From Methyloversatilis universalis (GTDB lineage: Bacteria > Pseudomonadota > Gammaproteobacteria > Methylococcales > Methylococcaceae), in the NCBI GenBank assembly GCA_020723665.1, contig DYIL01000006.1, forward strand, positions 1 to 64,000: DNA of 64,000 nucleotides. The letters are read 5' to 3'. This document shows positions 41,133 to 51,825 of the stretch, in pieces. Made by a program: the position numbers and the translations under genes. The notes below the pieces were generated by a model. The model was not told the DNA's origin, searched no databases, and saw only the letters and a program-made list of their open reading frames with translations. The stretch's first letter is position 1. The number at the start of each line of letters is the position of its first letter.

Positions 41133-42092
41133 ATGCAAATCGGCCCGTATCGATTGGCTAGCCGTTTGGTCCTGGCCCCCATGTCCGGCGTAACCGACCG
41201 GCCCTTTCGAACGCTATGCCGTCGCTACGGCGCGGCGCTCGCCGTGTCGGAGATGGTGTCCTCCAACCCGGCCTTGCGCCACGATCGAAAAACCTTGCGC
41301 CGGAGCGATCACGCCGGAGAACCCGAGCCACGGGCGGTGCAGATTCTCGGCAACGAGCCGGAAGCGATGGCCGACGCGGCACGAATGAATGTCGACCGCG
41401 GCGCGCAAATCATAGACATCAATATGGGCTGCCCGGCCAAGAAAGTCTGCCAAAAAGCCGCCGGGTCGGCGCTCCTCCGAGACGAGCGTCTGGTCGCGCG
41501 GATCTTGGAAGCCGTCGTCGGCGCAGTGAGCGTACCGGTTACGCTAAAAATACGCACCGGCTGGGACCCCGCCCATCGTAATGCGGTCACCATCGCGAAA
41601 ATTGCCGAAAATTCGGGCATCGATGCCATCACCGTTCACGGGCGTACCCGCGCGTGCGGCTTTTCCGGACAGGCCGAATACCTTACAATTCGTGAAATCA
41701 AGCAGACTGTCGGCATCCCCGTGATCGCCAACGGCGACATCGATTCGCCGGAAAGAGCCGCGGCCGTTCTTGAACTCACCGGTGCCGATGCTGTCATGAT
41801 CGGTCGAGCCGCTCTCGGAAACCCTTGGCTGTTTCGCCGCATTGACCGGTTTCTCTGCGGAAGCGCCCAGTCCGCAGCACCCGAAACAGAGGAAATTCGG
41901 AACGTTGTTTTGGATCACCTGCAAGGGCTTTATGCGTTCTACGGTGAACATCTCGGAGTGCGGATCGCACGCAAGCATGTCGGTTGGTACCTGAACCATC
42001 TTCCCCACCCGCGGGATTTCGGCCCGCTGTTCAACGCTCAAGACGGTGCCAATCAGCAACTGGAATTGATTGATCAATTGTTTAACGAATAA
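41133..42092 (+). CDS. dusB: tRNA-dihydrouridine synthase B
   Basis: LAPMSGVTDRPFRTLCRRYGA, DINMGCPAKKVCQKAAGSALLRD, TVHGRTRACGFSGQAEY; followed by fis. Confidence 0.96.
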   Translation: MQIGPYRLASRLVLAPMSGVTDRPFRTLCRRYGAALAVSEMVSSNPALRHDRKTLRRSDHAGEPEPRAVQILGNEPEAMADAARMNVDRGAQIIDINMGCPAKKVCQKAAGSALLRDERLVARILEAVVGAVSVPVTLKIRTGWDPAHRNAVTIAKIAENSGIDAITVHGRTRACGFSGQAEYLTIREIKQTVGIPVIANGDIDSPERAAAVLELTGADAVMIGRAALGNPWLFRRIDRFLCGSAQSAAPETEEIRNVVLDHLQGLYAFYGEHLGVRIARKHVGWYLNHLPHPRDFGPLFNAQDGANQQLELIDQLFNE

Positions 42093-42109
42093 CGTCGGAA
42101 ATTGGCTGC

Positions 42110-42400
42110 ATGAAAGCACAAGCACGGAATATCGAGGCAATGCCCAATGCCGTCGAATCCAAGACCGATGCCACTCTGCTATTGAGCGATCACGTACGCA
42201 TGAGTCTCAGGCGTTACTTCGCTCAGCTTGACGGACATGAGGCAACCGACCTCTACGCCATGGTCATCAGCGAAGTGGAAAAACCCTTGATCGAAACCGT
42301 TTTGGAACAATGCGGCCATAACCAGAGCAAGGCGGCGCTGGTACTCGGCGTAAGCCGCAGCACTTTGCGCAAGAAGATGCTTCAGTACGGCATCGAATAG
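42110..42400 (+). CDS. fis: DNA-binding protein Fis
   Basis: C-terminal LIETVLEQCGHNQSKAALVLGVSRSTLRKKMLQYGIE. Confidence 0.96.
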   Translation: MKAQARNIEAMPNAVESKTDATLLLSDHVRMSLRRYFAQLDGHEATDLYAMVISEVEKPLIETVLEQCGHNQSKAALVLGVSRSTLRKKMLQYGIE

Positions 42401-42445
42401 TTTCTTATCACATCTTCCACGGCAAGCCGACCACGCCAACATTCA

Positions 42446-44011
42446 ATGAACCTCAAAAAAGTATCCCGAGCGCTCGTCAGCGTGTCCGACAAAACCGGAC
42501 TTGTGGAATTCTGCCGCGGATTGGCTGATCTCGGCATCGACATTCTATCGTCCGGCGGTACCGCCGCGCTTTTGCGCGAAAACGGCGTCGCAGCCGTGGA
42601 AGTCTCCGATTACACCGGCTTTCCCGAAATGATGGGCGGCCGGATCAAGACTCTGCATCCCAAGATTCATGGCGGCATTCTCGGGCGCCGTGGGATCGAC
42701 GAAGAGGTGATGGCTCGACACGGCATTTCCGCCATCGATTTGGTAGTCGTGAACCTTTATCCCTTCGAGCAGACCATCGCCAAACCGGACTGCGAACTCG
42801 CCGAGGCGATCGAAAACATCGATATCGGCGGACCCGCCATGATTCGTGCGGCTGCGAAGAACCACGAATCGGTCGGCGTCGTCGTCGATCCGAATGATTA
42901 TCCGGAAGTGCTCGCGGAACTTCGGGCGCAAGCCGGCAGTCTCTCCGACGATATGCGATTCAAACTGGCGATCAAAAGCTTTCGGCATACCGCCGCCTAC
43001 GACGGCGCCATCGCGGCTTATCTCGATAGAGTCGAAGGCTCCGGCCTGTTCCCTGACCCGCTCGTGATGCGTTTTCGAAAAACCCAGGCGATGCGTTACG
43101 GGGAAAATCCGCACCAGAAAGCCGCATTCTACGTCGACCCCGGCGCGGCCAGCGGCACCATCGCCAGGGCGAAACAGCTCCAGGGTAAGGAATTGTCCTA
43201 CAACAATATCGCCGACGCGGACGCGGCGCTCGAGTGCGTGAAAACCTTCGACGATTCGCCCGCCTGCGTCATCGTCAAACACGCCAATCCCTGCGGTGCC
43301 GCGCAAGGCAGGACGGCGGTCGAAGCCTACGATCGAGCCTACGCCACCGACCCGACGTCCGCATTCGGCGGCATCATCGCCTTCAACCGGGCGCTCGACG
43401 CAGAGACCGCCCGCGCCATCATCGAAAGGCAGTTCGTGGAAGTGATCGTCGCTCCCAAAGTGAGCGACGACGCGCTTCACGTGTTGAGCGCAAAAGCGAA
43501 CATTCGGGTTTTGGAATCCGGCCCCTGGCCGAACGTTCCCGCGCCGGAATGGGATTTCAAGCGCGTAGCGGGCGGCCTCCTGGTGCAGGACCGGGACCTG
43601 GGCGTCGTCGGTCCGGACGATTTGAGGATCGTCACGCGACGCGCGCCAACCGAGGACGAGCTAGCCGATCTCTTGTTCGCCTGGAAAGTGGTCAAGTATG
43701 TCAAGTCCAACGCCATCGTTTATTGCAGGAACCGTCAAACCATCGGTATCGGCGCAGGACAAATGAGCCGGGTTTACTCGGCGCGCATCGCGGCGATCAA
43801 AGCCGCGGACGAAGGACTCGCCGTCCAGGGCTCGGTCATGGCCTCGGACGCTTTCTTCCCGTTCCGCGACGGAGTGGATTCGGCCGCCGCGGCCGGAATC
43901 ACCGCCGTGATCCAGCCGGGCGGCTCGGTACGCGACCCGGAAGTGATCGCGGCCGCCGACGAGCACGGCATGGCCATGGTTTTTACCGGGATGCGGCATT
44001 TCCGCCACTGA
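42446..44011 (+). CDS. purH: Bifunctional AICAR formyltransferase/IMP cyclohydrolase
   Basis: [63 protein letters not shown]. Confidence 0.98.
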   Translation: MNLKKVSRALVSVSDKTGLVEFCRGLADLGIDILSSGGTAALLRENGVAAVEVSDYTGFPEMMGGRIKTLHPKIHGGILGRRGIDEEVMARHGISAIDLVVVNLYPFEQTIAKPDCELAEAIENIDIGGPAMIRAAAKNHESVGVVVDPNDYPEVLAELRAQAGSLSDDMRFKLAIKSFRHTAAYDGAIAAYLDRVEGSGLFPDPLVMRFRKTQAMRYGENPHQKAAFYVDPGAASGTIARAKQLQGKELSYNNIADADAALECVKTFDDSPACVIVKHANPCGAAQGRTAVEAYDRAYATDPTSAFGGIIAFNRALDAETARAIIERQFVEVIVAPKVSDDALHVLSAKANIRVLESGPWPNVPAPEWDFKRVAGGLLVQDRDLGVVGPDDLRIVTRRAPTEDELADLLFAWKVVKYVKSNAIVYCRNRQTIGIGAGQMSRVYSARIAAIKAADEGLAVQGSVMASDAFFPFRDGVDSAAAAGITAVIQPGGSVRDPEVIAAADEHGMAMVFTGMRHFRH

Positions 44012-44038
44012 CACGCTCCACAGTTTTTCTCAAATTCC

Positions 44039-45283
44039 TTGAATCGATCCGAACGGTTTTCCGATACCGACCTCTGCGTCAAATGCGGACTATGCCTGCC
44101 CCACTGTCCAACCTACAGCAAGACTCTGGACGAAAACGAGTCCCCGCGCGGACGTATCGCCCTGATCCAGGGCTGGGCGCAGGGTTCGCTCGCGGCGACG
44201 CCGGAATTGCGACGGCATATCGATAATTGCTTGTTGTGCCGATCCTGTGAGGCGGTCTGCCCGGCCTACGTTCCCTATAGCCGCCTGGTCGATCGTTTTC
44301 GGGGTGAAACCGGCTCGGCGGGCAAGACCACCTTTCAGCGCGTCAAGTCCGCCGGCATCCGGATTGCGTTGACCGATGAGCGCGCGTCCCGCTGGACGGA
44401 ACGACTGGTCGGAAAACCAGGCAGATCGGGCCTGAACCTACTGAAAAAGACCGGTTTTCTGAATGCGCTGGGATTGCCCGAGCTCGAAGCGGGCCTTCCG
44501 AACGTCTCCACGCCGGCACGCTGGAACGATTTCTATCCCGTTCACGGCCAAGCGGAATTCGGCCGGGTCGCCTTGTTTCTCGGCTGTACCGCCAAGCTTT
44601 TCGACACCGAAACCGTGGCATCGACCTTGCTTGTGCTAAATCGGCTGGGCATAGGCGTCAAGCTGCCGCGCACGCAAGCGTGTTGCGGCGCGCTGCATCT
44701 CCATGCCGGCGATGAAGCCGGCGCTCGCAAGCTCATGGAACGAAATCTGGCTGCTTTCGATCCGTCCGACGTGGACGCGATCATTACCATCGCCAGCGGC
44801 TGCGGCGCCATGCTGCATGACTATCCGCAATTCGACACCGCGCCCTCGGCATCCGGTTTTGCCGAACGTGTCAAGGACATCGGCCAGTTTCTGGCGCAGC
44901 TTGCCTGGTCCGACGACATCGAGCTCAACCCCTTGGCCGCCAAGGTTTGCCTACACACGCCCTGCACGCTGAAGAACGTGTTGCGGGCGGAACGTTACGG
45001 TGCCGACCTGCTCCGCCGCGTTCCCTCGCTCGATGTTGCCCCTTTACCTAGTGCCCAGCGATGCTGCGGCGCGGCGGGCAGCTATATGCTGGAGCACCCA
45101 AAGATGGCGAACGACTTGCGGGATGACGTGCTGGAGTCGGTAGCGGCGATCAACCCCGATTTCCTGGCGACATCGAATCCGGGCTGCGCCGTCCATTTGC
45201 GGGCGGGCCTGACGCGAAAAGGGCTGGGCCGGATCGAAGTGCTACACCCGATCACCCTGCTCGCACGGCAACTCGTCCGATAA
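44039..45283 (+). CDS. GlcF-like (Fe-S)-binding protein (glycolate oxidase iron-sulfur subunit type), TTG start
   Basis: [31 protein letters not shown], two CCG-domain-type segments (LGCTAKLF...[16 protein letters not shown]...RCCGAAGSY). Confidence 0.88.
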   Translation: MNRSERFSDTDLCVKCGLCLPHCPTYSKTLDENESPRGRIALIQGWAQGSLAATPELRRHIDNCLLCRSCEAVCPAYVPYSRLVDRFRGETGSAGKTTFQRVKSAGIRIALTDERASRWTERLVGKPGRSGLNLLKKTGFLNALGLPELEAGLPNVSTPARWNDFYPVHGQAEFGRVALFLGCTAKLFDTETVASTLLVLNRLGIGVKLPRTQACCGALHLHAGDEAGARKLMERNLAAFDPSDVDAIITIASGCGAMLHDYPQFDTAPSASGFAERVKDIGQFLAQLAWSDDIELNPLAAKVCLHTPCTLKNVLRAERYGADLLRRVPSLDVAPLPSAQRCCGAAGSYMLEHPKMANDLRDDVLESVAAINPDFLATSNPGCAVHLRAGLTRKGLGRIEVLHPITLLARQLVR

Positions 45284-45284
45284 A

Positions 45285-45315
45285 AAAAGCCGGTTCGACT
45301 CGAAACCGGCTTTTC
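45285..45315. terminator. Bidirectional rho-independent terminator
   Basis: AAAAAGCCGGTTCGACTCGAAACCGGCTTTT between convergent genes. Confidence 0.85.
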
Positions 45316-45357
45316 GTTTTCACGGCGCGTACGCGGCGTGCGCGGAACCGTGTTCTG

Positions 45358-46152
45358 TCATCGCCGCAGCTTATAGTTCCGGCCGTAGAAGATCTCCGCC
45401 ATTTCCTGCTTGAGCTGCTTCTGAATGGCGATGCGCTCCTCGTCGGTCAACGCGTCCTTGTCGGTCTCGAACAGATAATTATCGAGATGGAAGTCTTTCA
45501 GGATCATCTTCGTGTGGAAGATTTTCTCCTGATAGACATTCACATCGATCATCTGGTATCGCTCCGCCATCGCATCCGAAATGTAGTTCTGGATGGACGT
45601 GATCTCGTGATCGTTATAGTGCTTTTGGCCGCTGATATCCCGGGTGAAGCCGCGCACGCGGTAATCCATGATCACGATGTCGGATTCGAAGCTGTGGATC
45701 AGGTAGTTGAGCGCCTTCAGCGGCGAAATGCGACCGCAGGTCGATACGTCGATATCCGCCCGAAAAGTACTGATGCCGCCGTAAGGGTGGCTCTCCGGAT
45801 AGGTATGCACCGTGATATGGCTCTTGTTCAGGTGCGCCACCACCGATTCCGGCGCGGGACCCGGCGCCTCGATGTTGGTAATGGAATCCGGGACGTGCCC
45901 TTCGGAAATGAGCATCGTCACGCTGGCGCCCTGAGGCTCGTAATCCTGGCGCGCGATGTTCAAAATTTCGGCACCGATGATAGCATTCACATCGGTCAAT
46001 ATCTGCGTCAAGCGTTTGGCGTTGTACATCTCGTCGATGTACTCGATGTAACGACGCTGCTGTTGCCCGGATTTGGCATAGCAGATGTCGTAAATATTGA
46101 AGCTCAACGATTTGGTGAGGTTATTGAAACCGTGTAACTGCAATTTTTCCAT
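45358..46152 (-). CDS. speD: S-adenosylmethionine decarboxylase proenzyme (long bacterial type)
   Basis: [59 protein letters not shown]. Confidence 0.96.
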   Translation of the reverse strand: MEKLQLHGFNNLTKSLSFNIYDICYAKSGQQQRRYIEYIDEMYNAKRLTQILTDVNAIIGAEILNIARQDYEPQGASVTMLISEGHVPDSITNIEAPGPAPESVVAHLNKSHITVHTYPESHPYGGISTFRADIDVSTCGRISPLKALNYLIHSFESDIVIMDYRVRGFTRDISGQKHYNDHEITSIQNYISDAMAERYQMIDVNVYQEKIFHTKMILKDFHLDNYLFETDKDALTDEERIAIQKQLKQEMAEIFYGRNYKLRR

Positions 46153-46267
46153 CGATCTATCGATTACCCCCGTAGTCGGTTGTAACTACCGCTTGCGCAC
46201 GCGGATCCGCGACCAAAACGCCGAGCCCGTGGCAAGAGTTCATGAGACCGAGAAATCCATCCACCGT

Positions 46268-46687
46268 TCACTCGACTTCGACGATTTCGTAGTCATGCGT
46301 AATTCGAGCCGTTTTCCCGAGCATTATGGATGCGGAACAATATTTCTCCGCCGAAAGCCGAATGGCGCGATTGACGACCGCATCGTCCAGCCCTTTACCT
46401 TTGACGACAAAATGAGCATGGATCCGAGTGAAAACTTTTGGATCGGATTCCGCCCGTTCCGCTTCGAGCTGCAACTCACAGTCCCGCACATCGTGCCTCC
46501 CTTTACGAAGAATGTGTACCACGTCGAATGACGTGCAGCCCCCCATTCCAAGCAACAACATTTCCATCGGACGTACACCGAGATTTCGACCGCCCGATTC
46601 CGGCGGCCCATCCATGACGACCGTGTGGCCGCTGCCGGACTCCGCCAGGAACAGCGCATTTTCTACCCACTTGACGCGCGCCTTCAT
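46268..46687 (-). CDS. OsmC family protein
   Basis: MEMLLLGMGGCTSFDVVHILRKGRHDVRDCELQLEAER. Confidence 0.92.
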   Translation of the reverse strand: MKARVKWVENALFLAESGSGHTVVMDGPPESGGRNLGVRPMEMLLLGMGGCTSFDVVHILRKGRHDVRDCELQLEAERAESDPKVFTRIHAHFVVKGKGLDDAVVNRAIRLSAEKYCSASIMLGKTARITHDYEIVEVE

Positions 46688-46801
46688 CGAAGACCTCCCG
46701 AGTAAAAATAGCCGCATACTTTATCATAATTCCCTGCCGGGCCAAGCGAAATTAATCGCTGCTAAACTTGAAAGATCGCTTTCACCGGACTCGAAACACT
46801 T

Positions 46802-47449
46802 ATGCACTCACTCTCGAAATCGGACGAGGCCCTCGCAAATCTTCTGCCTTATTGCCGCCGCCGTCGTTATCCCATCAAAACGCCCATCATTCGGCCCGGA
46901 GATGCCGGGGACACGCTCTATTACATCATCGAGGGAGCGGTTACGGTCAGTATGCCGCACAGGCCGAGCGGTGACGATATCGTTCTCGCTTATCTGAATA
47001 AGGGAGAGTTTATCGGCGAAATCGGCGTATTCATGGGGCCCATGCAGCGGGAGGTGACGGTCACGACCCGGGAGCCGAGCCAACTGGCCGAGATCAGTTA
47101 CGTTCGATTCTCTCAATTGCTCAGGGGCGAACTCGCCGAACACGCCATCGACATCTTGAGCCTGCTTGGACGCCAGCTGTCCCGGCGCCTGCTTCACACC
47201 AGCCGAAAAGTCGGGAATCTCGCGTTTCTCGATGTCTCGGGACGCATCGCCCATACCTTGATCGAACTGTGCAAGCAGCCCGGAGCGCTGACGCATCCCG
47301 ACGGCATGCAGATCCGCATCACTCGGCAGGAACTGGGCCGCATCGTAGGCTGTTCCCGAGAAGTGGCCGGAAGAGTTCTCAAAAATCTCGAGGAACAAGG
47401 ACTTCTCTCGGCCAAAGGCAAAACGATCGTCGTTTACGGCACCCGTTAG
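46802..47449 (+). CDS. Crp/Vfr-like cAMP receptor transcription regulator
   Basis: cNMP domain GDAGDTLYYIIEGAVTVSM; HTH ITRQELGRIVGCSREVAGRVLKNLEEQGLL. Confidence 0.92.
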   Translation: MHSLSKSDEALANLLPYCRRRRYPIKTPIIRPGDAGDTLYYIIEGAVTVSMPHRPSGDDIVLAYLNKGEFIGEIGVFMGPMQREVTVTTREPSQLAEISYVRFSQLLRGELAEHAIDILSLLGRQLSRRLLHTSRKVGNLAFLDVSGRIAHTLIELCKQPGALTHPDGMQIRITRQELGRIVGCSREVAGRVLKNLEEQGLLSAKGKTIVVYGTR

Positions 47450-47621
47450 ACTGCGTTCGCGTTCCAAAACTCAAGGACGCTCAGATCAAGTCCTTCGACA
47501 GACCTGTCGAAGGGCTAAGGACAGGCTAGTCGAACGCTCGCCTCAGCTCAGTCGAACGGCTGACCGGAATCCACTCATTCGGAACTCCCTCGGCATAGAA
47601 ACTCGGCTCCGGCTCACGCCG

Positions 47622-49289
47622 TCAATCGGTCAGTTCGTCCAATGCCGCCGACCGTGCGAGTAGATCGGAGACCTTCCACAACCCGATACGCCGATTGCCT
47701 CGGTAGGGTTGGACAAATTCAGCGCTCTCTTCAAAGGCTTTTTTGCTGCCGCGATGGACGATGACGATGTAGCCGCCAGGGTTTGCGGCCAACCATTCGG
47801 ACAGTGCTTGATGCGTGTTCAGCACCTTAAGAGGCGCCGTCAGCCTTCCGATGAATTGAAAGTCTCCACTGTATTTTTCCCAATGTGCCACCGGTATTCC
47901 TCGCGCCTGCAATCGAGCAAGACGAGCGCCCATGGGACGTATGTCGTGGTGGGATCGTCCCGCCTCGACATAAACGAGATGCGCGGCCAAGAACACACCG
48001 ACCATCGTTCCCACCACGCCACGCACCATCGTTGCCGAGTCACCGGGCCGCCACAGCAGCTGAAAAGCACCCAGACCGACGATGAGCACTTCAGCGACGA
48101 AAGGCGATGCTTCCGCGACGGCAACGATGGTGCTGTCAGGCTTCGGAAATCCGAGGACGCTTGCGATCAAAGGAAGCAAAGCCAGTGCCAGCCCCAGACC
48201 GATCACGACGGCGCCGAACGCGATTTGGCCAAAGCGCCCGATCTGAAGCGACGGATCACCGAAAATACGGGCGAAGATCAGCGCCCAGATGGGCAAGGAA
48301 GGAAGCAGGTAATGAATCTGCTTGGCGCTGATGGCCGACAACAGAATCAATACGGCAACGACGTGAAGAATGCAGAAACGTAATTTCGGATCGGCTCTCA
48401 GTTTCGTGAGGTTGCGCCATAGGCCGGGCCAAAGAATCCAGGGGAAAAGACACATCGGCAAGACGACCGCGTACCACCACCACGATCTTTTATGAGCGAA
48501 GGAGTCGGCGATGCGTCCCACCGATTGGCCCCAGAAGATGGCTCGGGCGTATGCGCCACCCCCGGCCATGCCGGCCGGAACGGCCCATGCCAAGGCGATC
48601 GCCGCCCCCAACAGGGTGGCCGACAGCATGCCGGTGTACCATCCGATCCAGCCCGACCGGGGAACGCGAGCCGACCACCAGGGCGCCAACAGCCCCGCCG
48701 GCAGTGTGAGCAGCAAGATGATGGGGCCTTTGGACAACACTCCTCCGCCAATGCCGGCGGCCATCATCAGCCAGCCGACGATGGGCGCCCCCTGGATGGC
48801 CCGCAAAATGCCCAACACGCCCATCAAGGCAAAAAACGCCACCAGCATGTCGTAAAGCGTCAGCGTCGTCCACAATGACCAGACCGCAAGACCTAACAAG
48901 ATCAAAGGCGCGAGGCGCGCTACCACCTCCGATTCAGGCCATAGTCGGCGCGCCAAACGCTCGGTCAAGAACAGGTTGCCCAAACCGAACAAGGGACCGA
49001 CGAGCCGGGGCGTCCAATCGTTGACGCCGAAAACGAGCCAGCCCAGATGGATGATCCATTGCAATAGCGGCGGCTTGTGACTGTAGGGTTCGCCGTTCAG
49101 GTGCGGCACGAGGAAATCGCCTCGCTGCCACATTTCCCAGGCCACGGATACCACGCGGGTTTCATCGACAGGCACAAGCGGCCTGAATGCGAGGCCGGAA
49201 AACACGAGGACACACCAGAGCAAAACGTAATCCCTGGCAATCGGCCGGTATGGCATAGCTATCGTTGTTGAATTGTCGTTATCAAACAC
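47622..49289 (-). CDS. ArnT/PMT-type (GT39/GT83) membrane glycosyltransferase
   Basis: VPVDETRVVSVAWEMWQRGDFLVPHLNGEPYSHKPPLLQWIIHLGW; multiple TM segments. Confidence 0.88.
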   Translation of the reverse strand: MFDNDNSTTIAMPYRPIARDYVLLWCVLVFSGLAFRPLVPVDETRVVSVAWEMWQRGDFLVPHLNGEPYSHKPPLLQWIIHLGWLVFGVNDWTPRLVGPLFGLGNLFLTERLARRLWPESEVVARLAPLILLGLAVWSLWTTLTLYDMLVAFFALMGVLGILRAIQGAPIVGWLMMAAGIGGGVLSKGPIILLLTLPAGLLAPWWSARVPRSGWIGWYTGMLSATLLGAAIALAWAVPAGMAGGGAYARAIFWGQSVGRIADSFAHKRSWWWYAVVLPMCLFPWILWPGLWRNLTKLRADPKLRFCILHVVAVLILLSAISAKQIHYLLPSLPIWALIFARIFGDPSLQIGRFGQIAFGAVVIGLGLALALLPLIASVLGFPKPDSTIVAVAEASPFVAEVLIVGLGAFQLLWRPGDSATMVRGVVGTMVGVFLAAHLVYVEAGRSHHDIRPMGARLARLQARGIPVAHWEKYSGDFQFIGRLTAPLKVLNTHQALSEWLAANPGGYIVIVHRGSKKAFEESAEFVQPYRGNRRIGLWKVSDLLARSAALDELTD

Positions 49290-49410
49290 CGGCGCCCCAA
49301 AGCGCCCGCACTTTGGCCTGTACCTCCGACCGGACGACTAAAGGCGGCTATCGGTCCAATGCAAAAACACCGGTCGGTTTACCGTCCGCCAGCTACCCGC
49401 GGTTTAGCCG

Positions 49411-51474
49411 CTAAGCCGCTTCCACGATGCCGTTGTGCCTAAGCAGCGCATCGATCGTCGGCTCGCGTCCGCGGAACGCGATGAAAAGCTCCATGGCCTT
49501 GCGGCTGCCGCCCCGCTCGAGAATGTTTTCCAGGAAGGATCGGCCCACGTCGGGCGCGAAAATGCCTTTTTCCTCGAACAATGAGAAGGCGTCGCTCGAC
49601 AACACTTCCGCCCATTTGTAGCTGTAATAGCCGGCCGCATAGCCCCCGCCGAAGATGTGCGAGAAGCTGTGCGGGAATCGGTTGAACGGCGGCGGGACAA
49701 AAACCGCCACCTGCTTCCTGACCTCGTCGAGAATCGGATAAATCCGCCCGCCCCGGCTCGGATCATACTCCAGGTGAATACGGAAATCGAACAGACTGAA
49801 TTCGAGCTGGCGGACCATCTGCATGCCGGACTGGAAATTACGGGCCGCGATCATCTTGTCCAGAAGGTCCTTGGGCAAAGGCTCGCCGGTACGATAATGG
49901 CCCGAAATCAACCCCAGCGCCTCGGGCTCCCAGCAGAAGTTTTCCATGAACTGGCTCGGCAGTTCCACGGCATCCCATTCGACGCCATGGATGCCGGAAA
50001 CGCCGAGGTGATCGACCTTGGTCAGCATGTGGTGCAATCCGTGGCCAAATTCGTGGAATAGGGTCAACACCTCGTCATGCCGCAGCAAGGACGGCTCGCC
50101 GTTGGTCGGGGGCGCGAAATTGCAGGTCAGATAAGCGATCGGGTGCTGTATCCGCTGGCCGATTCTGCGCCGGGTGATGCATTCGTCCATCCATGCTCCG
50201 CCGCGTTTCTTGGGCCGCGCGTAAAGATCGAGATAAAAACCGCCCAAGAACTCGCCCGCTCGGTCATGAATTTCATAAAACTTGACGTCCGGATGCCAGA
50301 CGTCCACGCCGGGTTTTTCTTGGATCTTGATCCCGTACAAGCGTTCAACCACGCTGAACATCCCGGGAACTACCCGAGTTGCCGGAAAGTACGTCCGAAT
50401 CTCTTCTTCCGACAGGGCGAACTTGTGTTGCTTGAGCTTTTCGGCGTAATAAGGCAGATCCCAGGCTTCCAGCGATGCCAAGCCGTGCTCCTGTTCGGCA
50501 AAAGCCTTCAGTTCATCGAGATCGCGCTTCGCTCGCGGCAGACTGCGGCTTGCCAGGTCCTTCAGAAAATGCATCACCTCTTCGGTCGAACGCGCCATCT
50601 TGGTCGCAAGCGACAATTCCGCATAGTTCGAATATCCGAGAAGCAGCGCCTGCTCGTGCCGCAAGGCGAGGATTCTCTCCATAATCTCGGAATTGTCCCA
50701 ACGGCCGGCGTTGGGACCTTGATCGGAGGCGCGGGTATTGTAAGCGGTATAGAACTCGCGGCGCAGCTCGCGATCGTCCGCATAAGTCAACACGGCGATA
50801 TAGGAAGGGAATTCCAGATTGAATACCCATCCGCTCTTGCCGTGCGCCGCGGCCGTTTGGCGCGCCATGGCTACGGCTGACTCAGGCAGTCCGCAGAGCA
50901 GCCGTTCGTCTTCGATGTACTTGCTCCAGGCATTCGTCGCGTCGAGCACATTATCCTGAAATTGGCTCGCGAGCTTGGAAAGCTCCTGGGCAATTGCCTT
51001 GAAACGGGCTTTCTTCTCCGGACTCAGTTCGACGCCGGACAGACGGAAATCTCTCAGCGCATTTTCGAGGATCTTCTTCTGCGCGACATCCAACTCGGCA
51101 GCGCCGGCACTTTCGGCAAGACTGCGGTACGCCGCATACAATTCCTCGTTTTGTCCGATTTCCGTGGCATAGTCGCTCAGCAGCGGCAGGCAGGCGTTGT
51201 AAGCCTCCCTAATCTGGTCGCTGTTGACCACGGCGTTCATGTGGCTCACCGGCGACCATGCCTTGTTGAGCCGGTCGTCCAAATCTTCCAGCGGCTCCAC
51301 GAGGTTTTCCCAGGTATAGGTTTTCCCCGGCTCGAGCAAGCTCGCGATAGCCACCCGATTTTCGTCCAATAGGCGTTTTATAGCCGGCACGATCAGCGAG
51401 GCTTGGATGCGGGAAAACGGCGGAAGACCATCCATATCGAGTAACGGGTTGCTCATACGTTCAATAAGATTCAA
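49411..51474 (-). CDS. prlC: Oligopeptidase A (M3 family)
   Basis: VLTLFHEFGHGLHHML zinc motif HEFGH; 687 aa. Confidence 0.97.
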   Translation of the reverse strand: MNLIERMSNPLLDMDGLPPFSRIQASLIVPAIKRLLDENRVAIASLLEPGKTYTWENLVEPLEDLDDRLNKAWSPVSHMNAVVNSDQIREAYNACLPLLSDYATEIGQNEELYAAYRSLAESAGAAELDVAQKKILENALRDFRLSGVELSPEKKARFKAIAQELSKLASQFQDNVLDATNAWSKYIEDERLLCGLPESAVAMARQTAAAHGKSGWVFNLEFPSYIAVLTYADDRELRREFYTAYNTRASDQGPNAGRWDNSEIMERILALRHEQALLLGYSNYAELSLATKMARSTEEVMHFLKDLASRSLPRAKRDLDELKAFAEQEHGLASLEAWDLPYYAEKLKQHKFALSEEEIRTYFPATRVVPGMFSVVERLYGIKIQEKPGVDVWHPDVKFYEIHDRAGEFLGGFYLDLYARPKKRGGAWMDECITRRRIGQRIQHPIAYLTCNFAPPTNGEPSLLRHDEVLTLFHEFGHGLHHMLTKVDHLGVSGIHGVEWDAVELPSQFMENFCWEPEALGLISGHYRTGEPLPKDLLDKMIAARNFQSGMQMVRQLEFSLFDFRIHLEYDPSRGGRIYPILDEVRKQVAVFVPPPFNRFPHSFSHIFGGGYAAGYYSYKWAEVLSSDAFSLFEEKGIFAPDVGRSFLENILERGGSRKAMELFIAFRGREPTIDALLRHNGIVEAA

Positions 51475-51581
51475 ACAGAAAAAACATGAGACGAAATACA
51501 GCCAACTCAGGTTTCGAGAAACGTCGTTGCCTTGCGGATTCTATTCTCGGCATCATGCAGCCCTTTCAACCCGGCCTTATA

Positions 51582-51676
51582 AGAGCCTATCCCAATAGGC
51601 CGTTCGCCCTGAGCCCTTCGACCTCGCTCAGACAGGCTTGTCGAAGGGTTTCTTAAAGCCCATTGGGATAGGCTTT
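51582..51676. repeat. MITE-like element, family B
   Basis: AGAGCCTATCCCAATAGGCCGTTCGCCCTGAGCCC...GCCCATTGGGATAGGCTTT. Confidence 0.8.
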
Positions 51677-51695
51677 AAATATCGGCCGGGTTAAG

Positions 51696-51825
51696 CCGGG
51701 GCAGGGACGCCCCCGTTTTCAGCCACGTAAGCGGCTGAAAACGTAAAGCCTAGCCCAAACCGCGTTTGGGCGTGGCGAAGAGAAAAACCGCCAAGAAGAC
51801 CGTTTTTCGAGGTCCCCATCAAAAA
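51696..51825. repeat. Dispersed intergenic repeat, family C
   Basis: GGGGCAGGGACGCCCCCGTTTTCAGCC...CCCAAACCGCGTTTGGGCGTGGCGAAGAGAAAAACCGCC... Confidence 0.65.
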
